DNA of 64,000 nt, taken from NCBI RefSeq assembly GCF_001927245.1, contig NZ_MJUX01000001.1, positions 310,001 through 374,000 on the forward strand, written 5' to 3'. Source of the DNA: Acuticoccus yangtzensis. GTDB lineage: Bacteria; Pseudomonadota; Alphaproteobacteria; Rhizobiales; Amorphaceae. The translations under genes and the position numbers were made by a program. The notes under the pieces are model-generated. The model saw only the letters and a program-made list of their open reading frames with translations, made no database searches and had not been told where the DNA came from. This document shows, one piece after another, positions 17,359 through 25,910 of the stretch (the stretch's first letter is position 1; each line of letters starts with the position of its first letter).

Positions 17359-18738
17359 GATGTCGTCCTCGCCCAGATAGGACCCCGTCTGCACCTCGAT
17401 CACCTCCAGCATGATGCGGCCGGGGTTGGCGAGACGGTGCACGCAGCCGAGCGGCAGATAGGTGGACTGGTTCTCCGACAGGGTGATCACCTTGTCGTCG
17501 ATCGTCACCTCGGCGGTGCCGCGCACCACCACCCAGTGCTCGGCCCGGTGATAATGCTTCTGCAATGACAGCCGCTTACCCGGCGATACGAACAGGTGCT
17601 TCACCTGGAAGCGCGGCCCGTTCATGATCGACGTGTAGCCGCCCCACGGCCGGTTCACCGTCGGCGAGACGTCCAGAATGTCGTTCCGGCGGCGCTCCTT
17701 CAGCAGCGTCACCACCTTCTTGACGTCCTGCGACCGCTCCAGCGGGCAGACGAGGATGGCGTCCTCCACAGCGACCACGGCCATCTTGTCGAGGCCGAGG
17801 GCCACGACGTCCCGCTCACCGGCGACGATGAGGGAATCGGTGGTGTCCAGCGTGATGGCCTTGCCGCGCACCGCGTTGCCGGCCTCGTCCTTCTCCAGGC
17901 TGTCCCAATAGGCGTGCCAGGAGCCGACGTCCGACCAGCGGCAGGAGATCGGCGCGACGACGGCTTTGTCCGTACGCTCGAACAGGGCGTAGTCGATCGA
18001 AATGTCCGGCGCACCGGCCCAGGCGGCGGCGCCGAGATTGACGAGACCGGGCTCGCCCCCCGCAGCGTCCACCGCCGCGACGGCGGCGGCCACCACATCC
18101 GGCGCATGGGCCTTCAATTCGTCCAGCAGGGCCTTGGCGCTGAAAGCGAAGAAGCCTGCGTTCCAATAATAGCCGCCGGCGGCGACCATGCGCGCCGCCT
18201 CGTCCGCGGGCGGCTTCTCGACGAAGCTCGCCACGGGCCGGACCATCGCGTCACCTGCGCCGGCCTCGATATAGCCGTAGCCGGTTTCGGGGTGCGTCGG
18301 CATCACGCCGAAGGTGACCATCTTCCCTTCGCGCGCAGCCTGGACGGCAGCGTCGACGGTCTTGAAGTAGCCTTCGTCGGTCTGCACCAGATGGTCGGAC
18401 GGCAGCACGAAGAGGATCGCCTCGGGGTCTTCGCGCAGCAGCACCTCGGCCGCCGCGGCGATGGCCGGTGCCGTGTTGCGGCTCGACGGCTCGATGACCA
18501 CGTGCGCATCGCCGACGCCGATGCCCTTCAACCCGTCGTCCACCTGGAAGCGGTCGTTCTCGCCGCAAACGATCACCGGATGGCCGATGCCGTCGAGGCC
18601 GAGGTGGCGCTCGACCGTCTTCTGGAAGAGGCTGTGCTCCCCGTGCATCGGAAGGAACTGCTTGGGCTTATCGGCGCGCGACATCGGCCAGAGCCGGGTC
18701 CCTTTTCCGCCGGCCAGAATCACGGGGTAGACGGTCAT
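17326..18738 (-). CDS. manC: Mannose-1-phosphate guanylyltransferase/mannose-6-phosphate isomerase
   Basis: Predicted 470-residue bifunctional enzyme of the ManC/AlgA/XanB type. The N-terminal part (about 1-340) makes GDP-mannose from mannose-1-phosphate and GTP and shows the nucleotidyltransferase signature LAGGKGTRLWPMSRADKPKQ and VEKPP. The C-terminal cupin part (about 345-470) isomerises fructose-6-phosphate to mannose-6-phosphate and shows RPWGGY, KHLFVSPGKRLSLQKHYHRA and the metal-binding EHWVV. GDP-mannose feeds surface polysaccharides. The length is normal. The stop codon falls inside the last unit of a 37-bp tandem repeat. No phosphomannomutase gene is in the window. Confidence 0.93.
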   Translation of the reverse strand: MTVYPVILAGGKGTRLWPMSRADKPKQFLPMHGEHSLFQKTVERHLGLDGIGHPVIVCGENDRFQVDDGLKGIGVGDAHVVIEPSSRNTAPAIAAAAEVLLREDPEAILFVLPSDHLVQTDEGYFKTVDAAVQAAREGKMVTFGVMPTHPETGYGYIEAGAGDAMVRPVASFVEKPPADEAARMVAAGGYYWNAGFFAFSAKALLDELKAHAPDVVAAAVAAVDAAGGEPGLVNLGAAAWAGAPDISIDYALFERTDKAVVAPISCRWSDVGSWHAYWDSLEKDEAGNAVRGKAITLDTTDSLIVAGERDVVALGLDKMAVVAVEDAILVCPLERSQDVKKVVTLLKERRRNDILDVSPTVNRPWGGYTSIMNGPRFQVKHLFVSPGKRLSLQKHYHRAEHWVVVRGTAEVTIDDKVITLSENQSTYLPLGCVHRLANPGRIMLEVIEVQTGSYLGEDDIVRLQDEWGRT

Positions 18739-18956
18739 TCAGGTGAACCTCCTCAGAGTCGGTTGTCCCTAGCAAAGTCCGCAAAAAGGGCCAACAGTGG
18801 GCCGCGGCCCTTTCGCCGGCGCATACCAACCATTCCACCCCTTTAAATATGGCGCTGTTTACGTGTAAGGCGGATCACCTTCCCGGTGGCGGGTGACCTG
18901 TCCGCCGCCGTTTCATCCCACCCAGGTCGATCAGACCCTGTTCGGAGCGTTCTTAA

Positions 18957-20117
18957 ATGGCGAAGATCATCGTCCTCGGCGGTGACGGCTTTTGTGGCTG
19001 GCCCACGAGCCTTCACCTCTCGAAACGGGGTCACGAGGTCATCATCGTCGACAATCTCTCCCGCCGGAAGATCGACGTCGAACTGGAGGTGGAATCGCTC
19101 ACGCCGATCCGCCACCTGTCGGAGCGTTTGGCCGCCTGGAAAGACGTCAGCGGCCAGACCATCCGTCACCTGAATTTCACGGTGGGTGAGAATTATCATC
19201 GCCTGCTTTCCCTCATCATCGAGGAGCAGCCGGACGCGATCGTCCACTTCGCCGAGCAGCGCGCCGCGCCGTACTCGATGAAGTCGGCGATGCACAAGCG
19301 CTATACAGTGCGCAACAACCTGACGGCGACGCATGACGTGCTGTGCGCGATCGTGGAATCGGGGGTGGACGTGCATCTCGTCCACCTCGGCACCATGGGC
19401 GTCTACGGTTACGGCACCGCGGGCATGAAGATCCCTGAGGGTTACCTGCAGATCAAGGTGGACACCGAGAACGGGCTGACCGACCAGGAAATCCTGTACC
19501 CGGCCAACCCCGGCTCGATCTACCACATGACGAAGACGCAGGATCAGCTCTTCTTCCATTACTACAACAAGAACGACAAGGTGAAGATCACGGACCTTCA
19601 CCAGGGCATCGTGTGGGGCACGCAGACGGACGAAACCTCGTCCGACGACCGGCTCATCAACCGGTTCGACTATGACGGCGACTACGGCACGGTGCTGAAC
19701 CGCTTCCTGATGCAGGCGGCGGTGAATTATCCGCTGACGGTTCACGGCACGGGCGGGCAGACGCGCGCCTTCATCCACATCAAGGACACGTGCAAGTGCG
19801 TGGAGCTCGCCATCGAGAATCCGCCGCAGGCCGGTGAGCGCGTGAACATCCTCAACCAGATGACCGAGACGCACCGCATCCGCGATCTGGCGCAGATGAT
19901 CGCGACGCAGACGGGTGTCGAGATCGCCTACCTCGACAATCCGCGCAACGAGGCGGCGGAGAACGAGCTGCACGTGGCGCACGACCGCTTCCTGCACCTC
20001 GGCCTGGAGCCGATCACGCTGGAGAAGGGGCTGATGGCGGAGGTGACGGACATCGCCCGCCGCTACGCCGACCGCTGCGACCGCACGAAGATCCCCTGCG
20101 TTTCGCTCTGGCGCTGA
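18957..20117 (+). CDS. sqdB: UDP-sulfoquinovose synthase-like NAD-dependent epimerase/dehydratase
   Basis: Predicted 386-residue extended short-chain dehydrogenase. It closely resembles SqdB/SQD1, which adds sulfite to a UDP-glucose-derived intermediate to make UDP-sulfoquinovose, the head group of the sulfolipid SQDG. Visible SqdB features are [15 protein letters not shown] at the NAD site, [10 protein letters not shown] (catalytic Thr), the Tyr-X3-Lys pair in [24 protein letters not shown] and [10 protein letters not shown]. The usual partners sqdA, sqdC and sqdD are not adjacent, so either they lie elsewhere or the enzyme serves a surface glycan. ATG 18957 gives the family-typical start [11 protein letters not shown]. 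The divergent neighbour is manC. Confidence 0.82.
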   Translation: MAKIIVLGGDGFCGWPTSLHLSKRGHEVIIVDNLSRRKIDVELEVESLTPIRHLSERLAAWKDVSGQTIRHLNFTVGENYHRLLSLIIEEQPDAIVHFAEQRAAPYSMKSAMHKRYTVRNNLTATHDVLCAIVESGVDVHLVHLGTMGVYGYGTAGMKIPEGYLQIKVDTENGLTDQEILYPANPGSIYHMTKTQDQLFFHYYNKNDKVKITDLHQGIVWGTQTDETSSDDRLINRFDYDGDYGTVLNRFLMQAAVNYPLTVHGTGGQTRAFIHIKDTCKCVELAIENPPQAGERVNILNQMTETHRIRDLAQMIATQTGVEIAYLDNPRNEAAENELHVAHDRFLHLGLEPITLEKGLMAEVTDIARRYADRCDRTKIPCVSLWR

Positions 20118-20226
20118 GCGCGACAGCGGCGCCGGCGGGGCGCTGAACCGAGCCGGGGCGCCGCGGCTCCCGGCGTCTTCGGTACGGCCGGGGCCTTCCC
20201 GGCACGGCGGCCGCGGGCCTTGCCGG

Positions 20227-21576
20227 TCAACCGCTCCGGCGCGGCAGGCTCAGCGTCGGCCGGGCGGCGGCGATGAGGATCACGGCCGCCGCGCCGACGA
20301 GGGCGAAGTAGATCCGGTCCGGCGGCAACGGGAAGACGATGAATTTGCCGAAGATCGACAGGGCGATCACCACCATCGCCATGTGAACGGGTGTGGGCAG
20401 CGCCGGACCGCAGACGGCGAGCCTCGCCCAGCCGAGCATCACCAGCCCGGCGATCGGGATCCAGCGCCCGAAGTCCAGGCTCGCCCCCACCTGCTCGACC
20501 AGCGTGGAGAGGTAGACGCCGACGCTGAAGGGCGGCGCGAAGTCGGTCATGTCGACCTGAAGCTCGATGACGCTGAACCACAGATGCGGCCACCAGCCGG
20601 GATAGTCGGCCCCCGCACTGGCGACGGCCGCGAGCGCGCAGCCTGCGGCGAAACCCGCCGCCGCCGCGATGCGCCCGCGCCCGAAATAAAGGCTCGCCAG
20701 CAGCAGCGCGAAGAGGACGATGAGCTTGTCCGCCCTGAGGAGCACGCCGAGCGCGAGCACCGCCGCCGCCAGCGCGAACCGGCCGCGCGACAGGATGAGC
20801 AGCCCCGCGATGGTGGGCACCGAGGAGATCGCGTCCGGCTGGGTGGAGAGGCAGACCGAGAAGAGGCCCGCCACCATCAGCGCGAAGCCCGCGAAGGGGA
20901 GCGCGCCGACCGCCCCGCCGGTGGCCATGAAGGCGAGCACGCTGACGCCGATCAGCGCGACGGCACCGGCGTTGATGAGCGCCGCGGCGCGCACGGGATC
21001 GGTCACCTGCATCACCGTGCCGAGCAGCCAGTTGTAGCCGGCCTTCACCCGGTACATGCCGAGCTGCGAGACGAACGCGGCCGGGTCCTCCCACATCGCC
21101 TGCCGGTAGGGGCTGGAGAGGCGCAGATCGAACCACGCCCGCTCGGGCGACCGCGCTTGGACGGCGGCGTAGGCGGCGGCGTGAAGGTCTTCGGCGCTCT
21201 GCCCGTCCTCCTCCAGCACCGCGGCGGTGTAGGCGAGAAGGTCGAAGTCGATCCGCGGGACGAAGACGGCGGCGAGCGCGGTGGCGGCGAAGAGCGCGGC
21301 GAAGATGAGGACCGCGAGCGCGTTCCAGTACCGCCGCGCCAGCCGGGCCAGCGTGACGAGGAGCGTGCGCACGACGGGGATGGCCGCGACGGGGGGCAGC
21401 CCGCGCCCCTCCCCCGCGGTCCGGTCCGGTGCGGTGCGGCCTGCTTCGGTCCCGCCCGATGCGGTCCCGCCCGGTGCGGTGCGGCCTGCGTCTTCTGCCG
21501 CGGCGCCGTCTTGCGCGGCGGCGCCCGCCAGAGGCTTCGCTGCGCCGTGCGGTGCTTCGGCCCGCATGGGGGTCAC
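20227..21576 (-). CDS. Polytopic membrane protein, candidate GT-C glycosyltransferase
   Basis: Predicted 449-residue protein with a low-complexity Gly/Thr/Ala-rich cytoplasmic start (about residues 1-65, coded by imperfect repeats of gcggtcccgcccg type) and then about ten hydrophobic segments. A first external loop after membrane segment 1 carries IDFDLLAYTAAVLEEDGQS, with acidic residues placed as in GT-C transferases, which use polyprenyl-phosphate sugars. It does not match a family I can name. It is last in a six-gene operon and its ATG overlaps the aminotransferase stop (ATGA). Its position suggests it transfers the lipid-linked sugar made by the upstream genes; that is inference from context. 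Confidence 0.72.
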   Translation of the reverse strand: MTPMRAEAPHGAAKPLAGAAAQDGAAAEDAGRTAPGGTASGGTEAGRTAPDRTAGEGRGLPPVAAIPVVRTLLVTLARLARRYWNALAVLIFAALFAATALAAVFVPRIDFDLLAYTAAVLEEDGQSAEDLHAAAYAAVQARSPERAWFDLRLSSPYRQAMWEDPAAFVSQLGMYRVKAGYNWLLGTVMQVTDPVRAAALINAGAVALIGVSVLAFMATGGAVGALPFAGFALMVAGLFSVCLSTQPDAISSVPTIAGLLILSRGRFALAAAVLALGVLLRADKLIVLFALLLASLYFGRGRIAAAAGFAAGCALAAVASAGADYPGWWPHLWFSVIELQVDMTDFAPPFSVGVYLSTLVEQVGASLDFGRWIPIAGLVMLGWARLAVCGPALPTPVHMAMVVIALSIFGKFIVFPLPPDRIYFALVGAAAVILIAAARPTLSLPRRSG

Positions 21577-23030
21577 ACCGCGGCCGCGGCCTGGGCGGGC
21601 GCAGCGTCCCGCCCGCCGCCCGCCTTGGAGGCGACGAACCCTTTCACAAGGCTGACGACGCCGCGCCCGAGGATGGTGTCCAGTGCATCGGCCAGCCGGT
21701 CCACCTCCGCCTTGCCCACGATCAGCGGCGGCTCCAGGCGGATGACGTTGCGGTTATACTCGGTGAAGGCGACGAGGATGTCCGCCTCGCGCAGGAGCGC
21801 CGCGCCGAGGAAGCCGGCGAGCGAGCCTTTCAGCTTGTCGTCCATCACCGCCAGCAGCGGGCGCACGACCATCGGCATCGTGCGCGAGAAGTCGTGCAGC
21901 TCCAGCCCGACCATCAGCCCGTGCCCGCGCACCTCCTTGATGATGGAGGGATATTTCTCCTGCAGCGCGGTCAGCCGGGCGAGCATGTAGGCGCCCATCT
22001 CGGCCGCGTTGTCGATCAGCCCTTCGTCGTAGAGGATGTTGAGGCCCTCGATGGCGGTGATCGACGCCTCGCCGATACCGCCGAAGGTGGCGGGGCCGTG
22101 GATCAACGCATCCTTCGGCTTGCCATAGGCCTTCATGTAGATGCCGCGCCGGGCGATCATCGCGGCCATGGCGCACTTGCCGCCGCCCAGGGATTTGGCG
22201 AGCGCGGTGATGTCCGGCACCACGCCGTGATGCTCGAACGCATAGAACCGGCCGGTGCGCCCGAGGCCGCACTGCACCTCGTCCGCCACCCAGATGAGGC
22301 CGCGCTCGTCGCACAATGCGCGAAGGCCCTGCCAGAACGCGGTCGGCGCGCCGATGATGCCGCCGCCCCCCTGCACCGTCTCCAGGCAGACGACGCCGAT
22401 GTCGGGATCGGCGTCCACGGCGGCGCGGATCGCCGCGAGATCGCCGAAGGGGACGCGCACGGTGTTCTCCACCACGCGGAAATCGCCCCGGTAGAGCGGC
22501 GAATCGGTGACCGACAACACGCCCTTGGTTTTGCCGTGGAAGGCATTCTGGGCGTAGATCGTCTTGACGTTCTTCTTGCCGGACGCGCGCTCGGCGAGCT
22601 TGATGGCCGCCTCCATCGCCTCCGAGCCGGACGAGCCGAGGAACACCATGTCGAGGTCGCCGGGCGAGATGCGGGCGAGATTGGCCGCCAGCGCCGCCGC
22701 GTATTGGGAGAGGAAGGCCATGGCGATCTCGTGCCGCTCCTCGTCCTGGAAGCGTTTACGGGCGGCGAGGATGCGCGGATGGTTGTGACCGAAGGCGAGG
22801 CTGCCGAAGCCGCCGAAGAAGTCGAGGATCTGCCGGCCGTTCTGGTCGACATAATACATGCCGCGCGCGCTCTCGACCTTCACCTTGTCGAAGCCGAGCA
22901 GCTTCATGAAATGGAGCTGGCCGGGGTTGAGGTGGGCCTTGAAGAGGTCGGCCATCTCGCCAACGCCGAGCGCCTTGGCGTCCTCCACGGTGAGAAGGTC
23001 CGGCTTGGCGATCGGGTGTGTCGGGGTCAT
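21573..23030 (-). CDS. Class III aminotransferase (PLP)
   Basis: Predicted 485-residue fold-type I, class III aminotransferase. Cofactor residues are visible: GSSGSEAMEAA for phosphate binding, D250 in VADEVQCGLGRTG, and the Schiff-base lysine K279 in ITALAKSLGGGK. It resembles acetylornithine/diaminobutyrate-type enzymes, but its operon partners are sugar-lipid enzymes, so the amino acceptor may be a keto-sugar or a head-group precursor. ATG 23030 fits homologous starts; longer in-frame starts add an Arg-rich extension that overlaps the intergenic gap. The C-terminal tail (about 465-485) is Ala/Gly-rich. It begins 56 bases after the SDR gene and overlaps the last gene by 4 bases. Confidence 0.85.
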   Translation of the reverse strand: MTPTHPIAKPDLLTVEDAKALGVGEMADLFKAHLNPGQLHFMKLLGFDKVKVESARGMYYVDQNGRQILDFFGGFGSLAFGHNHPRILAARKRFQDEERHEIAMAFLSQYAAALAANLARISPGDLDMVFLGSSGSEAMEAAIKLAERASGKKNVKTIYAQNAFHGKTKGVLSVTDSPLYRGDFRVVENTVRVPFGDLAAIRAAVDADPDIGVVCLETVQGGGGIIGAPTAFWQGLRALCDERGLIWVADEVQCGLGRTGRFYAFEHHGVVPDITALAKSLGGGKCAMAAMIARRGIYMKAYGKPKDALIHGPATFGGIGEASITAIEGLNILYDEGLIDNAAEMGAYMLARLTALQEKYPSIIKEVRGHGLMVGLELHDFSRTMPMVVRPLLAVMDDKLKGSLAGFLGAALLREADILVAFTEYNRNVIRLEPPLIVGKAEVDRLADALDTILGRGVVSLVKGFVASKAGGGRDAAPAQAAAAV

Positions 23031-23086
23031 CTCGGCGGACAAGGTGGCAACTCCACAACGGGTGAAGGACGGGTCGGACGGCGGGT

Positions 23087-24091
23087 TCAGGCGGGCAGGA
23101 TCTCGGCGCTCGCCTTCTCCGGCACGGGGTGGCCACGATACTCGGCATAAGCGGCGTTCAACATGGCGCTGTCGTCGTGGCGGGCGCGCCAGCCGAGATC
23201 GGTCTCGATCGCGGTGGTGTCGCGCACGCAATATTCATCGGCGATGAGATATTGCTCCGGATCCATGATCGGCAGGTTGACCCGGTCGAATGCGGCCAGC
23301 GTCAGCTTTACCAGCGGCCCCGGCGTCGGCACCAGCACGGAGCGCGATCCGGCCGCCTTGATGAGACTGCCGAGCAGAGCGCGCACCGACGGCGGGTTCT
23401 TGGAGCCGAGATTGTAGGCCGCGTTCGGGCACTGATACTTCGCCGCCAGATAGGACGCCTGGGCGCAGTCGTAGACCGAGACGAACTGGTAGGGGTGCTT
23501 GCCCGAACCGATCATCGGCACCGGCAGATTGGCGTCGATCAGCTTGAACAGCTTCGCGAGAATGCCGAGACGCCCCGGCCCGATGATCAGGCGCGGGCGC
23601 ATGATGGTGATCATCATCCCCTCGGCCCGCATCGCCTCGCACCGCTCCTCGATGGCGAGCTTGGAGGCGCCATATTCGCCCAGCGGCGCGCGCGGGTGAC
23701 TTTCCGTCTGCGGGTTCTCCACCGTGTGACCGTAGATCATGTCGGTGGTGAACTGGATGAAGTGGTGGGCGCCCGACGCGCGCATCTGGTCCAGCACGTT
23801 GGACGCGCCGGTGAAGTTGGTGGGCCAGAAGAACGCATGCCGGTCGCGCCGCTTCTGCAGCGGCGACAGCATCTTGGCGGCGAGGTTGTGGACGATATCG
23901 TCGGGCCCGAAGGGGATCCGCCGCACCGCGTCCGCATCGCGAATGTCGCAGGTGATGTGCGTCGCATCGGCATAATGGGGCAGGTCGGACCGGGTCACGT
24001 CGACCACGACGACCTCGGCCCCGTCGGCGAGCAGCAGCGGGGCGAGGTGGCGGCCGACGAAGCCGTCACCGCCGATGAGGATGTGCTTCAT
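23087..24091 (-). CDS. NAD(P)-dependent sugar epimerase/dehydratase (extended SDR)
   Basis: Predicted 334-residue extended SDR. The Rossmann motif is IGGDGFVGRHLAP at the start, the catalytic Thr lies in QFTTDMIYGHT, and the Tyr-X3-Lys pair is YGASK. This fits nucleotide-sugar or lipid-linked sugar epimerases and reductases. In the operon it could play the part that DprE2 plays in mycobacterial decaprenyl-phosphate-arabinose synthesis, although DprE2 is a classical rather than an extended SDR, so this is a hypothesis. ATG 24091 overlaps the stop of the SMR gene (ATGA). Confidence 0.85.
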   Translation of the reverse strand: MKHILIGGDGFVGRHLAPLLLADGAEVVVVDVTRSDLPHYADATHITCDIRDADAVRRIPFGPDDIVHNLAAKMLSPLQKRRDRHAFFWPTNFTGASNVLDQMRASGAHHFIQFTTDMIYGHTVENPQTESHPRAPLGEYGASKLAIEERCEAMRAEGMMITIMRPRLIIGPGRLGILAKLFKLIDANLPVPMIGSGKHPYQFVSVYDCAQASYLAAKYQCPNAAYNLGSKNPPSVRALLGSLIKAAGSRSVLVPTPGPLVKLTLAAFDRVNLPIMDPEQYLIADEYCVRDTTAIETDLGWRARHDDSAMLNAAYAEYRGHPVPEKASAEILPA

Positions 24092-24519
24092 GAGGAACGC
24101 CCTTCGATGGTGGTTGCCGCACCGGCGGCCGCTGCCCCCTGCTCGCCGCCTTCGCCGCCTTGGGCGATCAGCACCGTCCCGGCGCAGATCAGCGCGATCC
24201 CGGCGACGCGCAATGCGTTGAGGTTCTCGCCGAACATGAGCCAGGCGGCGACCGCGACGGCGACGTAGGCCAGCGACAAAAAGGGATAGGCGAAGGAGAG
24301 CTCCACCTTGGACAACACGTAGAGGTGGGACGCCATGGAGATGACGAAGGTCACCAGGCCGGCGAACACCCACGGGTGAAAGACGATGCCGAGGAGCTTG
24401 ACGACGAGGTTGCCCCCGCCGAGGTCGATCCCGCCCATGGAGAGCATTCCCTGCTTGAGCATCATCTGGGCTGCGGCGTTGGTGAACACCGTGAACAGGA
24501 TGAAGGGCAGCATGGTCAT
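24088..24519 (-). CDS. Small EamA/SMR-type transporter, candidate lipid-sugar flippase
   Basis: Predicted 143-residue protein with four hydrophobic helices in the first 120 residues and motifs of the drug/metabolite transporter superfamily (SFAYPFLSLAYVAVAVAAW, ALRVAGIALICAGTVLIA). Small members such as ArnE/ArnF flip polyprenyl-phosphate-aminoarabinose. Placed between a DprE1-like and an SDR gene, it probably flips the lipid-linked sugar to the periplasm, the job done by the GtrA-like Rv3789 in mycobacteria. Both ends overlap neighbouring genes by 4 bases. Confidence 0.8.
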   Translation of the reverse strand: MTMLPFILFTVFTNAAAQMMLKQGMLSMGGIDLGGGNLVVKLLGIVFHPWVFAGLVTFVISMASHLYVLSKVELSFAYPFLSLAYVAVAVAAWLMFGENLNALRVAGIALICAGTVLIAQGGEGGEQGAAAAGAATTIEGRSS

Positions 24520-25910
24520 GCAGCGTCAGCCTCGGAGCGTGAGAGGGCGAGCGCGGTGCGCCGCCAGAAATCGGACACGATGTGCGGGTCGCGCACCGCC
24601 TCCACCAGCCGCCAATCGGGCATGGACTGGTCGAAGGCGGCCGCCGACATGCGCCGGTCTTTGTAGGGGTTGATGGCGCCCCCGGCCTGGAGCGTCACGC
24701 GGTCCAGCGCGTCGAGGAGCGCGAGGGTTGCCGGGCCCTTGTCGGGAAAGTCCAGGGTCAGCGTGACGCCGGAGCGGGCGAAGGAGATGATGGCGGGCGA
24801 CTGGTTCGCGCCGAGCCGCTTCAGCACCGTCAGAAACGAGGCGTGGCCGTGGTTGTGGGCGAGCCGCAGCATCTCCCTCACCGCCTCTTGGGCGTGGGCG
24901 TGGGGCAGGACCGACTGGTGCTGGTGGAGCCCGCGCGGCCCATAAAGGCGGTTCCAGTGGCCGACCGCGTCGAGCGGGAAGAAGAAGGCCGAGGCGGGCA
25001 CCACCTTCGTTTCGCCGCCGCGCGGCACGCGGGCGTGGTAGAGCGCGTTGAAGGCGCCGAGCGTGAGGCGGTTGAGGAGGCTGACCGGCGGCGTCACCGG
25101 CACCGTGAGGCGTCGGCGCGTGCGGCCGCCGGGCGCCTCGCCCTTCGCATGGTCGCCGGTGATGAGGTGGCCGCGGCCGAGCCGGTCGCCCGTCGCCAGG
25201 CTGTCGATCCACGCGACGGCATATTCGTGCGCCGCGTCCGCCTCCTCGGCGCGGGCGAAATAGTCGGCGAGGCCGGAGAGGCGCACGGTGGCCTGGCGCA
25301 CCGCCTGGGAGGCGACGGGCATCAGCCGCACCGCCGCGCGCTCGATGATCCCGGTCATCCCCATTCCGCCGACCGTGGCGGCGAAGAGCGGCTCGCCCGG
25401 CGCCAGCTCGTGGCGATAGCCGTCCGACCGGCGCAGGGTGAGCGCCTCCACATGGGCGCCGAAGCTGCCGCGCCGGTGGTGGTTCTTGCCGTGAATGTCG
25501 TTGGCGATCGCCCCGCCGAGGGTGGCGAACTGCGTCCCCGGCACCACAGGCAGCATGAACCGCGGCGCCACGTGGGCCATCAGCGCGCCGAGGCTGACCC
25601 CCGCGTCGGCGACGACGAGGCCGGTCGACGGATCGAAATCGTGGATGCGGGCGCCGGGCCGCGCATCCAGCAGCGGGCCGTCGGCCAAGGTGCAACTGTC
25701 GCCATAGGAACGGCCGGCGCCGAACGGGAGCGCCAGGCCCGGCAGAGGAAAGTGCACGGCCGGAACGGCACGGGAGGCATCGCCCGGCCCCGGCAGCCCC
25801 CAGGGCTGGAAGCGTGCCGCCTCGCCCTCTCGCCGCGGTGCGGGGGCGGCGCGGCCCTCAGCGGCGGACGAGGTGCCCGCCGCCGCGCGGGACAGCGCGC
25901 GATCAGACAA
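24516..25910 (-). CDS. DprE1-like FAD-dependent oxidoreductase
   Basis: Predicted 464-residue VAO-type FAD enzyme related to DprE1, which oxidises the 2-hydroxyl of decaprenyl-phosphoryl-ribose. The FAD-binding region shows FGAGRSYGDSCTLADG near the start, then VVPGTQFATLGGAIANDIHG and KNHHRRGSFGAHV, the histidine-bearing stretch typical of the DprE1 group. The C-terminal half carries a substrate-cap region with CDLTL-like strand LTLDFPDKGP and NPYKDRRM. The Ala/Arg-rich first 35 residues look like a non-conserved extension. Its start overlaps the UbiA-like gene by 8 bases, the same partner as in mycobacteria, which supports a pentose-lipid role. Confidence 0.86.
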   Translation of the reverse strand: MSDRALSRAAAGTSSAAEGRAAPAPRREGEAARFQPWGLPGPGDASRAVPAVHFPLPGLALPFGAGRSYGDSCTLADGPLLDARPGARIHDFDPSTGLVVADAGVSLGALMAHVAPRFMLPVVPGTQFATLGGAIANDIHGKNHHRRGSFGAHVEALTLRRSDGYRHELAPGEPLFAATVGGMGMTGIIERAAVRLMPVASQAVRQATVRLSGLADYFARAEEADAAHEYAVAWIDSLATGDRLGRGHLITGDHAKGEAPGGRTRRRLTVPVTPPVSLLNRLTLGAFNALYHARVPRGGETKVVPASAFFFPLDAVGHWNRLYGPRGLHQHQSVLPHAHAQEAVREMLRLAHNHGHASFLTVLKRLGANQSPAIISFARSGVTLTLDFPDKGPATLALLDALDRVTLQAGGAINPYKDRRMSAAAFDQSMPDWRLVEAVRDPHIVSDFWRRTALALSRSEADAA

